Assembly: GCA_945912085.1 (NCBI GenBank)
Contig: CAMEBJ010000002.1
Span: 1 to 24,336, forward strand
Direction: 5' to 3'
DNA from: an uncultured Bacteroidales bacterium
Lineage (GTDB): Bacteria > Bacteroidota > Bacteroidia > Bacteroidales > UBA932
DNA: 24,336 nt
In this document: positions 1-8,516 of the stretch, piece by piece
How the letters are laid out: each line of letters begins with the position of its first letter
Numbering within the stretch: position 1 is the stretch's first letter
Position numbers and translations under genes: made by a program
Notes under the pieces: model-generated
Seen by the model: the letters and a program-made list of their open reading frames with translations, nothing else
Database searches by the model: none
What the model was told of the DNA's origin: nothing

Positions 1-1073
1 AGGAATATGCAGGAAGACACCGTGCAATTCCTGATTGCTCCGGATGAAACCGCCTCATTTCCAGCCTCGGGGCCAATCACCACACCCCTGGCAAAATCTG
101 CCCAAATGAGGCAGCCTTCAATCCGGATGTTTTCAAGGTCGGACATAGGCTTTGCATTGTGCCTGACCTTCAGGGTAATGCAGTCATCGTAGCAGCGGAT
201 AAAGCAGTCTTTCAGGAGCACGTCCCGGGAGCAGACCACATCGATCCCGTCTCCGTTCAGAATCCAGTTGACCAGGTTGATATTCTCTATTCTGACATCG
301 GACATATTGTAAACGGAAACCGTCCAGCTAGGGGAATCTATAATGGTAACATCCTCTATGACAAGATTCTTCCTTCCCGGACTGCGGTCCTTGTTGCACT
401 CAATCAGTAGTTCGCCACTGGCCCACTGGGTACCTGTGTGAGGAAGTTCCGCTCCGGTGATGATGCCGTGGCCTGCGATTCTGCAGTCGCTGCCCTGAAT
501 CTCGACAGCGGCATAAAGCACTGCACCATAGTCCACATACAGGGTCTGCCCCTGCTTGAGAATCACCTTCCCTTCGCGATGCTCACCCGGACCGTAGTAA
601 ATCACGGAAGGGTCGTCCGGAGAAGGTTTCTTCCTGTCGGGAAGGTTGCAGATCAGAAACAGGTTCGTTGCACGGTCGTCGTCAAATTCGACCGAAATCT
701 TTCTGTGGGAATATTCATCAATCACAAATTCAACCGTGTGGTTGTCAAGCACTTCTGGAGCGACACCGTAGAGAGTAGGCCTTATGCGGACATCTGAAAA
801 GGCATCCCTGCGCCTGACCCTGAATCTGAGAGGAAAATCCCCGGGACATTCCACAAGGGCTATGGACATCGTGTCTCTCAAGGCCTTGGAATTGTTCCAG
901 TCATTCCAGATTTCCGGATGATGAGCCGCAGAATCGGAACACAAGGCTTTATATACCGTTACGGGAACAAAGCCGTCTCCGCGGTCAACTTCGACGACAT
1001 AGTCGGTCCCACGGCCGGAGGCCGCGGACAAAGCTAAGGGCAGAAGCAGGAGAAGGGTCAGAATCTTCCTCAT
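1..1073 (-). CDS. GH28-like right-handed beta-helix hydrolase, C-terminus cut by window edge
   Basis: A partial gene whose first 357 codons are present; the C-terminus lies beyond position 1. It opens with a signal peptide (MRKILTLLLLLPLALSA) without a lipobox, so a periplasmic or secreted product is expected. An N-terminal beta-sandwich-like module carries the motif IWNDWNNSK (residues 55-63), followed by a typical beta-helix entry (VIYYGPG, then QTLYVDYGAV). Putative catalytic acids are D275 (NGDGID) and D296/D297 (YDDC), 21 residues apart, the spacing of the GH28 Asp/Asp-Asp triad. The GH28 Gly-His-Gly position reads A-R-G (R329), so the family histidine is absent. It is a clear paralogue of the protein at 2896-5139 but lacks that protein's 265-residue N-terminal extension. 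Its ATG overlaps the GH20 stop in an ATGA arrangement, so translation is probably coupled. GH49-like enzymes are an alternative family; substrate unknown. Confidence 0.85.
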   Translation of the reverse strand, partial: MRKILTLLLLLPLALSAASGRGTDYVVEVDRGDGFVPVTVYKALCSDSAAHHPEIWNDWNNSKALRDTMSIALVECPGDFPLRFRVRRRDAFSDVRIRPTLYGVAPEVLDNHTVEFVIDEYSHRKISVEFDDDRATNLFLICNLPDRKKPSPDDPSVIYYGPGEHREGKVILKQGQTLYVDYGAVLYAAVEIQGSDCRIAGHGIITGAELPHTGTQWASGELLIECNKDRSPGRKNLVIEDVTIIDSPSWTVSVYNMSDVRIENINLVNWILNGDGIDVVCSRDVLLKDCFIRCYDDCITLKVRHNAKPMSDLENIRIEGCLIWADFARGVVIGPEAGNEAVSSGAIRNCTVSSCIF

Positions 1074-2890
1074 AGGTTTTTCCAATGGTCCGGTTCTACA
1101 TAAGGGAAATATTCAACCATGGAAGAATCCGTCCCCACAAAAAGGGAATCCACTCCCAAAGGAGCACCTGATTCAAAACGGGAGGCTTTCACAAGAACGG
1201 GCTCAGTCACCTCGAAAGGCTTCTCGTAGAGAGCAGAGGAAGAGCAAGGAGAGCTTCCGTCGGTTGTGTAACGGATTTCCGAAGGATATTTTTCACATTC
1301 CAGGCTGACAAGGGCACGGCCGGAGGAGACGTCGGAACTGATGTCAATCCTGTCCGAGAGAGGATAGCAGTTCAGTCCCATTGCGCGGAGAGAAACGACG
1401 TGAGCATTCATCCTGCGTTTGAAAGAGTCCCAGTCGCGCAGATGTGACGGTGTCCAGCCAAGTTCCGCAACTGCAAGAAGACGAGGAAAGACCATATATT
1501 CCAGATGCTGACAGTCGTCGATGAACTCGCTCCAGGCACAACCCTGGACTCCAAGAAGATTGCCGGCAGCCTCCTCTGAGCAAATCCATTCGATTTCCCT
1601 GTCGATTTTCTGCCCCAGAATGAGCTCTTCATTGAAAAGGGCTTTCTGCGGGGTGTCGGCAAGAGGTTCCATAAGGTAAACCTTTCTGACTGGAGAATAT
1701 CCTATCATTGCCCGGGGCTGGGTCTGGGGAGTGTCCTGATACCAGTCAAAATAGAGGGCTGCCCCTGGGGTGAATATTACCTTCTGGCCTTTGTTCGCTG
1801 CCTGTGAGACATATTCCTGACCACGGTAGGAGTAAACCACCGATTCAGGATAAAGTTCGTTTTTGCTGATTTCGTCCCAGCCGCACATTTTCTTTCCCTT
1901 CGAGTGGAGATAGTCCTCAATCCTGTCAACCATATAGCACTGGAGTTCATCGTAGTCCGGGATGCCCTCCCGTTCCATCAAGGCACGGCATTTCGGGCAG
2001 AGAGGCCATTCCTTCTTGCGGGCCTCGTCTCCTCCGATGTGGATGTAGTCAGAAGGAAAGACCTCCATTATCTCGTCAAGGACATTTTCAAAGAATTCGT
2101 AGGTCTGCGGATTTCCGGCACAGAATTCACCGCTTGTGTAGGCCCTACCCTTGCAGCACAACTCCGGATGGGAGATGAAAACTGCATCGGAATGTGCCGG
2201 GAATTCGATTTCGGGGATTACCTCGATGTGGTTCGCAGCGGCATATTCAACTATTTCCCGGAGTTCATCCTTGGTGTAATAACCGCCATAGGCATTCGGA
2301 GTACCCTCGTCAAGATAGCGCTTGTCCTGCTTGTCCCACCACTCAATCCAGCTTTTCTGAGTGCGGTAGGAGCCTTTGGCAGTTAGTTCGGGGTAACGAT
2401 CGAGCTTCACTCTCCATCCACCGTTGTCGGTCAGATGAAAGTGAAAGTAATTCATCTTGTAGCGGGCCATCTGGTCCAGAAGAAGGAAAACCTCCTCCTT
2501 GGGAAAGAAGTGCCTCGAAACATCCAGATGGAATCCCCGGTAAGGGAAGCGGGGAGCATCTTCAATCCTGACACAAGGCAGGCCCTTGTCCGTCAGTATC
2601 TGCAGCAGGGTCTGGACAGCATAGAAAGCTCCGTCCTCATCTGAACAGTTTACAGTGATTTCCCGTCTTCCGACAGTCAGCCTGTAGCCCTCGGCAGGGA
2701 TTGAATTGTCATCAACAAAGTTGACACAGGCCCTCGGCTTCGCACGGAATTCAGTGCTGTCTATGCGGAACCCTCCGCCGGAGAGCGAGATTGCGCCCGG
2801 CTGCGGGACAATTGACAGGTCCTCTGGATTGGGGGAAGAGCAGCAGACGGCGCAAAGGAAGGCCGCCGCGGCCATCATCAACTTTTTCAT
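1070..2890 (-). CDS. GH20 beta-N-acetylhexosaminidase
   Basis: A 606-residue enzyme that removes terminal beta-linked GlcNAc or GalNAc by substrate-assisted catalysis. The N-terminus is a signal sequence ending in CAVCC (residues 13-17), probably a lipoprotein signal although the lipobox is imperfect. A GH20b-type domain spans about 27-110. The catalytic TIM barrel follows, with HFHLTDN near 150 and the hallmark HIGGDE, whose Asp-Glu pair is D288/E289. The C-terminal part carries a chitobiase/hexosaminidase C-terminal module (RYTTDGSSPCSSS and following). The length is normal for the family. It starts 5 bp after the beta-helix gene stop and overlaps the next gene by 4 bp, so it lies in the middle of the operon. 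The region before its ATG is A/T-rich with no obvious Shine-Dalgarno, which is usual in this phylum. Whether it is a GlcNAcase, a GalNAcase or a 6-sulfo-specific enzyme cannot be read from the sequence. Confidence 0.96.
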   Translation of the reverse strand: MKKLMMAAAAFLCAVCCSSPNPEDLSIVPQPGAISLSGGGFRIDSTEFRAKPRACVNFVDDNSIPAEGYRLTVGRREITVNCSDEDGAFYAVQTLLQILTDKGLPCVRIEDAPRFPYRGFHLDVSRHFFPKEEVFLLLDQMARYKMNYFHFHLTDNGGWRVKLDRYPELTAKGSYRTQKSWIEWWDKQDKRYLDEGTPNAYGGYYTKDELREIVEYAAANHIEVIPEIEFPAHSDAVFISHPELCCKGRAYTSGEFCAGNPQTYEFFENVLDEIMEVFPSDYIHIGGDEARKKEWPLCPKCRALMEREGIPDYDELQCYMVDRIEDYLHSKGKKMCGWDEISKNELYPESVVYSYRGQEYVSQAANKGQKVIFTPGAALYFDWYQDTPQTQPRAMIGYSPVRKVYLMEPLADTPQKALFNEELILGQKIDREIEWICSEEAAGNLLGVQGCAWSEFIDDCQHLEYMVFPRLLAVAELGWTPSHLRDWDSFKRRMNAHVVSLRAMGLNCYPLSDRIDISSDVSSGRALVSLECEKYPSEIRYTTDGSSPCSSSALYEKPFEVTEPVLVKASRFESGAPLGVDSLFVGTDSSMVEYFPYVEPDHWKNL

Positions 2891-2895
2891 ATTGT

Positions 2896-5139
2896 TTAAT
2901 ATTCAATTTCTATATTATCACCGCTGACCAGCCATTTGGAAGTGTTCTGAATCAACGTCCCATTGTAGGTTACATTCTTGATTTCCAAGCCTTTGATTGT
3001 GTTTCCATTCGAGACAACCGTAGAGATTCCGCACCCTGTGTCCGAAAGGATGGATATGTTCGAAAACTTCACCCTTTCCATCAGGCAGCCTCCCTGCGAT
3101 GGTTTCTGCCAGACTGAAACCGGCCGGCCGTTCGGACGGATGTTGTCAATGACGATGTCCTGGAAGCTGATGTCTGACATAGTGCCGGAAGTGGTACCGC
3201 CCGAAGGATACTGGCTGATGCACAGACCTCCACGGTCGTCATTGGAGTAATCGTTGTTTTTTGTCGGATAATCAAGCACGGTGCAGTTCGAAACAAGCAC
3301 ATCGTGGATGCGTCCGGTATTTGTTGAGCCGCTCTCCGGACCAACGACGATGCCACCGGCAAAGTCAGCCCAGATGAGGTTGTCCTGAATGGTGATGTTT
3401 TTGGTATCATCAAGGGAAAGATGATTGACCTTCAGGGTAATGCAGTCATCATAAGTACGGATGAAACAACCCTTTACAGTTCCGCCGTCAACGGAGCAGA
3501 AATCTATTCCGTCTCCATTGAGTATCCAGCAGATAATGTTGGTATTCTCGATTCTGACATTGTTTGTCCTGTAAATCGAGAATGTCCAGCTCGGAGAATC
3601 AACGACGGTTATGCCCTCTACCGTGAAACCGTTGCGGGTGCCGGTTTTTGTGGCATTGGTTTCAATCATCTGGTAGCCGCTGGCATATCTGTCTCCAGTG
3701 TGGGGGAGACGTGCTCCTGAGAGCACTCCCCTGCCCTTGATGGCCGTGTTGTTACCGACCGAATTGATTTTGGCATAGACGACGGCACCCTCGTCTATGT
3801 AAAGTGTCTGGTTGTCCTTCAGGGTAATCCACTGCGGGTTCCACACTCCGGGACCGTAGTAGATGACATTTGAAGGGAGATTTTCGGGGTCAGGTCTGTC
3901 CGGATCCGGTTTCTCGGGCAGGACCATCAGATTGTGGAAACGGTCCCCGTCATATTCAATTGAGAACTTCCTTGTCTGCCAGGAAGGTATGGTGAGTTCG
4001 ATCGTGTTGGCATCCACGGTCACCGGAACGATTCCCGAGAGGGTCGGGCGCACTTTCACGCTTGAGTAGGATCCTCTGAGTTTCTTCACCCTGATTGTCA
4101 CGGGAGAATCAAAATCAGCAGTGAAATTCACGAAACTGGCAGTGTCGCGCAGTTTCTTGGAATTGTTCCAGTCATTCCAGATCTGGGTGTGATGGTTCGG
4201 GGCATCCGAGACGAGGGCGTCGTGCACGAAGGCGTCTTTCCATTGTCCGTCGTCCTGCAGGACGCTCACCTGATAGTGTATATTCTTTTTGAGGACTTCC
4301 TTCAGCTGGACGGTCTTTCCCCACAGCACGGGTTGGGAGGCCCCCTCCGGAAGCATCCTTACCCAGCACGCGAGAAGTCCGTCGGTCTCGAACTGGGAGA
4401 AATCCAGTTCAAGGGAAAGGGTGCACCCTTTTTCCAAAGGTCTGGTGAGAGGGATGTCAATCCTGTCCGTCTCAAGACCCTTAATGTCCAGGCTGACGGG
4501 CAGTATCCAGCCTCCGTCCTCATACATCGGCATCAGATATGCCCCGACCTCCGGCTTTTCCCCTGTCACCTCAAAGGTCCGGGACCAGCCCTGGTCCTTT
4601 GCCGACGGGGTCCATCCGGGCAGGGAAATCCTGTCCGCAAGGGCTGAAATTGTCGTCCGGGCGGACACAAGGCTCTGCGGAGCCTCCGTGAGGGTCATCG
4701 TGAATGACGGGGTGAAGAGAGTCAGAGGAACGGCCGAAGTGTAGGCCTGTGAAGGAATACCGTCCCAATGCCACAGCCCCGGCAGCTCCGAGGCCGTGTC
4801 CTTGGGATAGAAGAAGTAGGATAACAGAGGGAGTCCCTCCGTCCTTGCCCCGACGACAAAATTTTCCATCCGGTCTGATGCGATGACATTCATCCTCTCC
4901 CCCGGGGTGAGCACCGAGGCAGGCCGTTCGGAAGAACCCTCGGCCACATCCACGCATTCCTCGCCCTTGAAGGCATAGACAATGTAGTCCCAGTCCCCCG
5001 CTTCCCCGGGGATTCCTTCGGTCAGAACCTCGAAGGAACCGTCAGGAGTTCCGGAAGGCTGGTGTTCAGACCGCCTGCAGGCGGCAAGACTGAGTCCCGC
5101 CGCTGCAAGCAAAAGAAAATATCTGCCGTATCGGAGCAT
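2896..5139 (-). CDS. Lipoprotein GH28-like right-handed beta-helix hydrolase with extra N-terminal domain
   Basis: A 747-residue predicted SPII lipoprotein (LSLAAC, Cys21). Residues about 30-300 form an extra domain absent from its paralogue at 1-1073; its beta-rich pattern ending in a 'L-rich, G, Y-x-V' strand vaguely recalls FimB/Mfa2-type fimbrillin-like domains, a weak resemblance. From about residue 290 it aligns with the paralogue: IWNDWNNSK (320-328), the YYGPG entry, then a long beta-helix. The putative catalytic acids are D543 (NGDGID) and D564/D565 (YDDC), with GH28-like spacing. The segment corresponding to the GH28 Gly-His-Gly motif reads A-G-G (G595), so the His is replaced, and no Arg-Ile-Lys motif was recognised. 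It is 13 bp after the NAGPA-like lipoprotein gene and 5 bp before GH20. A glycoside hydrolase or lyase of a GH28/GH49-like fold is the best description; polygalacturonase activity is unlikely. Confidence 0.88.
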   Translation of the reverse strand: MLRYGRYFLLLAAAGLSLAACRRSEHQPSGTPDGSFEVLTEGIPGEAGDWDYIVYAFKGEECVDVAEGSSERPASVLTPGERMNVIASDRMENFVVGARTEGLPLLSYFFYPKDTASELPGLWHWDGIPSQAYTSAVPLTLFTPSFTMTLTEAPQSLVSARTTISALADRISLPGWTPSAKDQGWSRTFEVTGEKPEVGAYLMPMYEDGGWILPVSLDIKGLETDRIDIPLTRPLEKGCTLSLELDFSQFETDGLLACWVRMLPEGASQPVLWGKTVQLKEVLKKNIHYQVSVLQDDGQWKDAFVHDALVSDAPNHHTQIWNDWNNSKKLRDTASFVNFTADFDSPVTIRVKKLRGSYSSVKVRPTLSGIVPVTVDANTIELTIPSWQTRKFSIEYDGDRFHNLMVLPEKPDPDRPDPENLPSNVIYYGPGVWNPQWITLKDNQTLYIDEGAVVYAKINSVGNNTAIKGRGVLSGARLPHTGDRYASGYQMIETNATKTGTRNGFTVEGITVVDSPSWTFSIYRTNNVRIENTNIICWILNGDGIDFCSVDGGTVKGCFIRTYDDCITLKVNHLSLDDTKNITIQDNLIWADFAGGIVVGPESGSTNTGRIHDVLVSNCTVLDYPTKNNDYSNDDRGGLCISQYPSGGTTSGTMSDISFQDIVIDNIRPNGRPVSVWQKPSQGGCLMERVKFSNISILSDTGCGISTVVSNGNTIKGLEIKNVTYNGTLIQNTSKWLVSGDNIEIEY

Positions 5140-5152
5140 TATGGTTCAGGTG

Positions 5153-6811
5153 TTATTTTGCATCGAATGCAATGACATATTTGGCCATCTGGCCTTCCTG
5201 TCCTGCGACGATGGCTCCGTCAACAGTGATGGTAGGCAGGAATGTGTCTGCTTGGTAGTCATCACCGCCGACATAGTAAACATCCGTCCATCCGAGGTCT
5301 GCGAGGACGTATGCACCCTGCATAATGTTCATATACTTGCCATCGATGGCTGCAAGACCGAGCTTGTTGTCAATTGTGCGGCCGATGTAGCAGCGTGACC
5401 TTGCGCCGTTGAAGCCATTCCCAAGAGTCTCGGTATCCGGGTTATTTGCCATCGCATCAACAAAATGTACCTTGTAGCCGTCAACCACAAGAGCAGGATA
5501 AAACATTGCGCAATTTGGAACTGTCCAGTCATCACCTGCAACGGTAAAGTCATCACGGAAAGGCACAAAGGTGGCATCAGTCAACACATCAGAGGCATAA
5601 TTAAAGCCATAATCTGAAGCCCTGCGGAAGTCGCCGAGGACGTGGAAGATGTCGGCATCAGGATCAGGAGTGATTCGTTTGATACCCATTTTCCCATTAT
5701 CGTCGAAACCGAAGCAAAGACAATGTGAGGTTCTCTTTTTCTTCACACCTGTCCACCAGCCAATCGACTCTTTGGAACAGATTGTACCCTCTGACTTCAC
5801 CCAGCAGGTCCAGGTGGCAGGGCAGCCGCTCATTGTGATGAGGGAGGTCACGCTCTCAGCAGCCTTTCCTGATTTGACTGCAGTTGCGTCAGAGACGATC
5901 TTGCCCTTGTAGTCACGCTCGTTGAAGGTGACGATTGTGAAGTTGCAGGCAGCCATATCAACCATTGCCTTAGTGTCATCGTAATCTCCTAAGATACCCA
6001 TATATCCTACTTGTGCATCTCTGGAAGACAGATCAGCATAGAATCTCGGCTGATCGCCTCCTTTATTAAAATCAGGAACCTTCTTGCTGAGGGCTGTCGC
6101 ATTGAGAACAGTCAGGGAAGGAATCTTGGCCTTCTGTGCATCGGTTGTGATGTCGGTGAAGCCCCAGGTCTGGGGATTCACGAGGACTGAAGAATAGTCG
6201 ATGCTGACAGGGAAGGTCTTGGAAACGGTGCCCACTTTGATTGTGATCTCAGCCGGTCCCTCTGAAAGGTCAAGGGTCTTATTGGCAACCTCCGCGCCTT
6301 CCATCAGGGAGCCTTCGCCGAAGACGAGGGTAACCTTGCTGCGGTCCATTCCGGCAGCATAAGTGATGACGAAAGCCTTTGTTGCGACATTGTAGGTCAA
6401 GGCATAACCGCCCTCGACGCTGATCTTCGATCCGTCAACGATTGGAAGAGCGTTTGAAGTGATGGTGACGGTGTACTGCACCTTCTTGCCTTCCGGATCA
6501 GTGAAATAGATGTTAGGGTCGGTGCTGACATCGTAGTTGTCAGGGTCGGCAGGGAACACGAGCTTCCAGCCGTCGTTCACCGTGAGGATGAGCTTTGCTG
6601 CGGTGAAGTTCTCCGCAGTGGTGAAGCTGAAGGAGACGGCAGTGCCGGAAACGACACCCTCGACAGTCTCGCCGTCGGCCTGGAGGCTGATGGTGTCAAA
6701 AGGTTTGTCCGAATAGACCGGTGTCTGTGGGCCAGCATCCTTCTTGCAAGATGCGAGCATTCCAAGCGAAATCACGCAAAGAGCGCTCAGAAACAAGTTT
6801 TTAAGTTTCAT
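5153..6811 (-). CDS. Cysteine-rich lipoprotein in the glycan-binding-protein position, with NAGPA-like C-terminal region
   Basis: A 552-residue lipoprotein (LGMLASC, Cys22) directly after SusD2, the place normally held by a SusE/SusF-type surface glycan-binding protein. Residues 25-210 look like two Ig-like beta-sandwich repeats (for example VQYTVTIT and FPVSIDYS strand ends). The rest, about 225-527, follows the layout of the phosphodiester glycosidase (NAGPA) family: a 'PALVVDG' strand, then R473-x-x-x-G477, 'AAIDGK' (487-492), then an 'A-D-L-G' helix end leading to V514-G-G-D-D-Y519. The family normally has D-G-G-G-S-S at that last point, so the site is altered and the domain may bind rather than cut. 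At least eight cysteines sit in this C-terminal region, more than expected for a surface binding protein. The assignment comes from motif order read by eye; a family search is needed to confirm it. Confidence 0.72.
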   Translation of the reverse strand: MKLKNLFLSALCVISLGMLASCKKDAGPQTPVYSDKPFDTISLQADGETVEGVVSGTAVSFSFTTAENFTAAKLILTVNDGWKLVFPADPDNYDVSTDPNIYFTDPEGKKVQYTVTITSNALPIVDGSKISVEGGYALTYNVATKAFVITYAAGMDRSKVTLVFGEGSLMEGAEVANKTLDLSEGPAEITIKVGTVSKTFPVSIDYSSVLVNPQTWGFTDITTDAQKAKIPSLTVLNATALSKKVPDFNKGGDQPRFYADLSSRDAQVGYMGILGDYDDTKAMVDMAACNFTIVTFNERDYKGKIVSDATAVKSGKAAESVTSLITMSGCPATWTCWVKSEGTICSKESIGWWTGVKKKRTSHCLCFGFDDNGKMGIKRITPDPDADIFHVLGDFRRASDYGFNYASDVLTDATFVPFRDDFTVAGDDWTVPNCAMFYPALVVDGYKVHFVDAMANNPDTETLGNGFNGARSRCYIGRTIDNKLGLAAIDGKYMNIMQGAYVLADLGWTDVYYVGGDDYQADTFLPTITVDGAIVAGQEGQMAKYVIAFDAK

Positions 6812-6853
6812 AAAAGTTTGAATTAGAAGTGTTGTTTATTAGTGTTAGCCAAA

Positions 6854-8506
6854 TTACCATCCCGGATTGACCTGGAGATTGGAGTTTTTGTATCTTTCGT
6901 AATCGGAATAAGGGTAGAGATAGTACTTGTCATCCCATTCCCTTGTCTGAACAAGGTTCTTTGTGTAAGACACTGTCCCGCTCGCCTCATCTTTCACAAG
7001 AGAAAGACCGTAGATTTGGGTGTCCCCGCACTGGAGTTTCCATCTTCTTGTGTCCCAGAAACGATGATTCTCAAAGGCGAACTCGACGCGGTTTTCTTTC
7101 TGAACGGTCTTCAGGAAATCAGTCGTCGCACCCACCTTACCGACACCTGCCCTGTCACGAACGGCATTCAGGGCTTCCAGCGGAGACATAGTGTAGTTCA
7201 CCTGTCCCACACTTCCCTTGAAAGAGGCATCACCTGTCGCAAGGTAAAGGGCCTCGGCGTAAATCAGGTACATTTCCGCAAATCGGATGATGGGATAGAT
7301 GTGAGGGTATGAAATCGAATTTCCAGTCACGAACGAGGTCTCCTCTATGAGGTTCTTGCGCAGGTAGTAGGAAGTCGGGGTCGCACCTGTCTTCGGAAGT
7401 GCGTTCTGTCCGCCCTCCCACATTTCCAGAGGTTTACCCTTGAACATCGAGCCGTTGACATAGAAAGTCTCTGCAAAACGCGGGTCTCTCTTTGACGGGT
7501 CGAGTGCGATGGCACGATGGGCAGGATTGTCCCAGTCGAAAGGAGTACCGTCCAGCATGTCGAATGCCTCGGCAAGGTTCTGCGACGGGCAAGATCCTGA
7601 ATTTCCTCCCTCCACTCCCATTGGGAAATTGGATCTTTCAAGACCGTTGCTTGCAGAACGGATGATTCCGAATATGTAACCCTTTGCATTGAAGTTGTTG
7701 ATCTTCTGTTCTTTGACAAGGGAATACCAACCACTGTCAATGACCGCTTTGGCTGCTGCCGCAGCTTTTTCATAGCGGGTTTTGTCTCCGGTCGGATTGT
7801 GAAGCGGACTGGCATCGTAGAGAAGTACCCTTGCCTTGAAGGCCATTGCCGCTCCCCTTGTGATTCTGTTTGTCCTTCCGGTGACAAATTCCGCATAGCT
7901 CACCGGGAGTTTCGGTGTAATCTCATCAAGTTCTCCTACAATCCACTCTGTCACAGTGTGAAAATCCGAAGGAACCATTTCATTGACCTTTGCCGGGTCG
8001 GCGCTATGATCCATCAGGACGATGTCACCGTAGCGTCGCATCAGTTCAAAATGGTACCAGGCACGCAGGAAACGGACTTCGTAGGGATAGTTTTTCAACT
8101 GCTGCATCCTGTCTTTGTAATCTTCCAGGTACTGCGTCTGAGGGAAATCATCCGGAGCGTTCTCGAGGAAATAGTTTGCCTGGGCTATGCCCGCATAGTA
8201 ATGCGAGAAACGGTCGTTGATTGTGTTGCGGGGACTCCAGGTCCCGTTATAATAGGTTTTGATTCCATTGCTTTCCCACGCATACACAGCATCGTCGGTG
8301 GCGCTGCTATGGGTTGACCACAGCCATTCGGTGTCAACATCAAGATAGCTGTAAACGTGGGAGCAGACTTTCTTCACGTTTTCAAAACAACTGAACTGAT
8401 AGTCGATGGTCTGGTAGGTATTTTCCGTCTGTTCGAGAAAATCGCAGGAACCCAGGCCGGCAATCAGGGCTGCCGAAAGAGCCATATTTTTTATTATATT
8501 GTTCAT
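6854..8506 (-). CDS. SusD/RagB-family outer-membrane glycan-binding lipoprotein (pair 2)
   Basis: A 550-residue SPII lipoprotein (AGLGSC, Cys21) that should sit as a lid on the partner SusC2 barrel and capture glycan at the cell surface. The family signs are the N-terminal 'SCDFLEQTE' start, the TPR-like helices with an AEALYLATG stretch, the 'ENRVEFAFENHRFWDTRRW' type segment before the C-terminus, and the terminal NPGW. The length is normal for SusD. It follows SusC2 by 10 bp and precedes the NAGPA-like lipoprotein by 42 bp, the largest gap within the operon; that gap is A/T-rich but holds no convincing promoter. It is clearly diverged from SusD1 (650 residues), so the two pairs probably do not bind the same glycan fragment in the same way. 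Confidence 0.95.
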   Translation of the reverse strand: MNNIIKNMALSAALIAGLGSCDFLEQTENTYQTIDYQFSCFENVKKVCSHVYSYLDVDTEWLWSTHSSATDDAVYAWESNGIKTYYNGTWSPRNTINDRFSHYYAGIAQANYFLENAPDDFPQTQYLEDYKDRMQQLKNYPYEVRFLRAWYHFELMRRYGDIVLMDHSADPAKVNEMVPSDFHTVTEWIVGELDEITPKLPVSYAEFVTGRTNRITRGAAMAFKARVLLYDASPLHNPTGDKTRYEKAAAAAKAVIDSGWYSLVKEQKINNFNAKGYIFGIIRSASNGLERSNFPMGVEGGNSGSCPSQNLAEAFDMLDGTPFDWDNPAHRAIALDPSKRDPRFAETFYVNGSMFKGKPLEMWEGGQNALPKTGATPTSYYLRKNLIEETSFVTGNSISYPHIYPIIRFAEMYLIYAEALYLATGDASFKGSVGQVNYTMSPLEALNAVRDRAGVGKVGATTDFLKTVQKENRVEFAFENHRFWDTRRWKLQCGDTQIYGLSLVKDEASGTVSYTKNLVQTREWDDKYYLYPYSDYERYKNSNLQVNPGW

Positions 8507-8516
8507 ATGACGAGAA

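Noticed and set aside
1..5139. Calling the two beta-helix proteins polygalacturonases (GH28) outright
   Set aside because: The Gly-His-Gly histidine is missing in both, no Arg-Ile-Lys motif was recognised, and the neighbours (GH20, sialidase) do not point to pectin.
6812..6853. Possible internal promoter in the 42-bp gap before the NAGPA-like lipoprotein (minus strand TAATTTGG)
   Set aside because: It has a mismatch or wrong spacing to TAnnTTTG and no -33 element; the gap is better explained as an A/T-rich translation start region.
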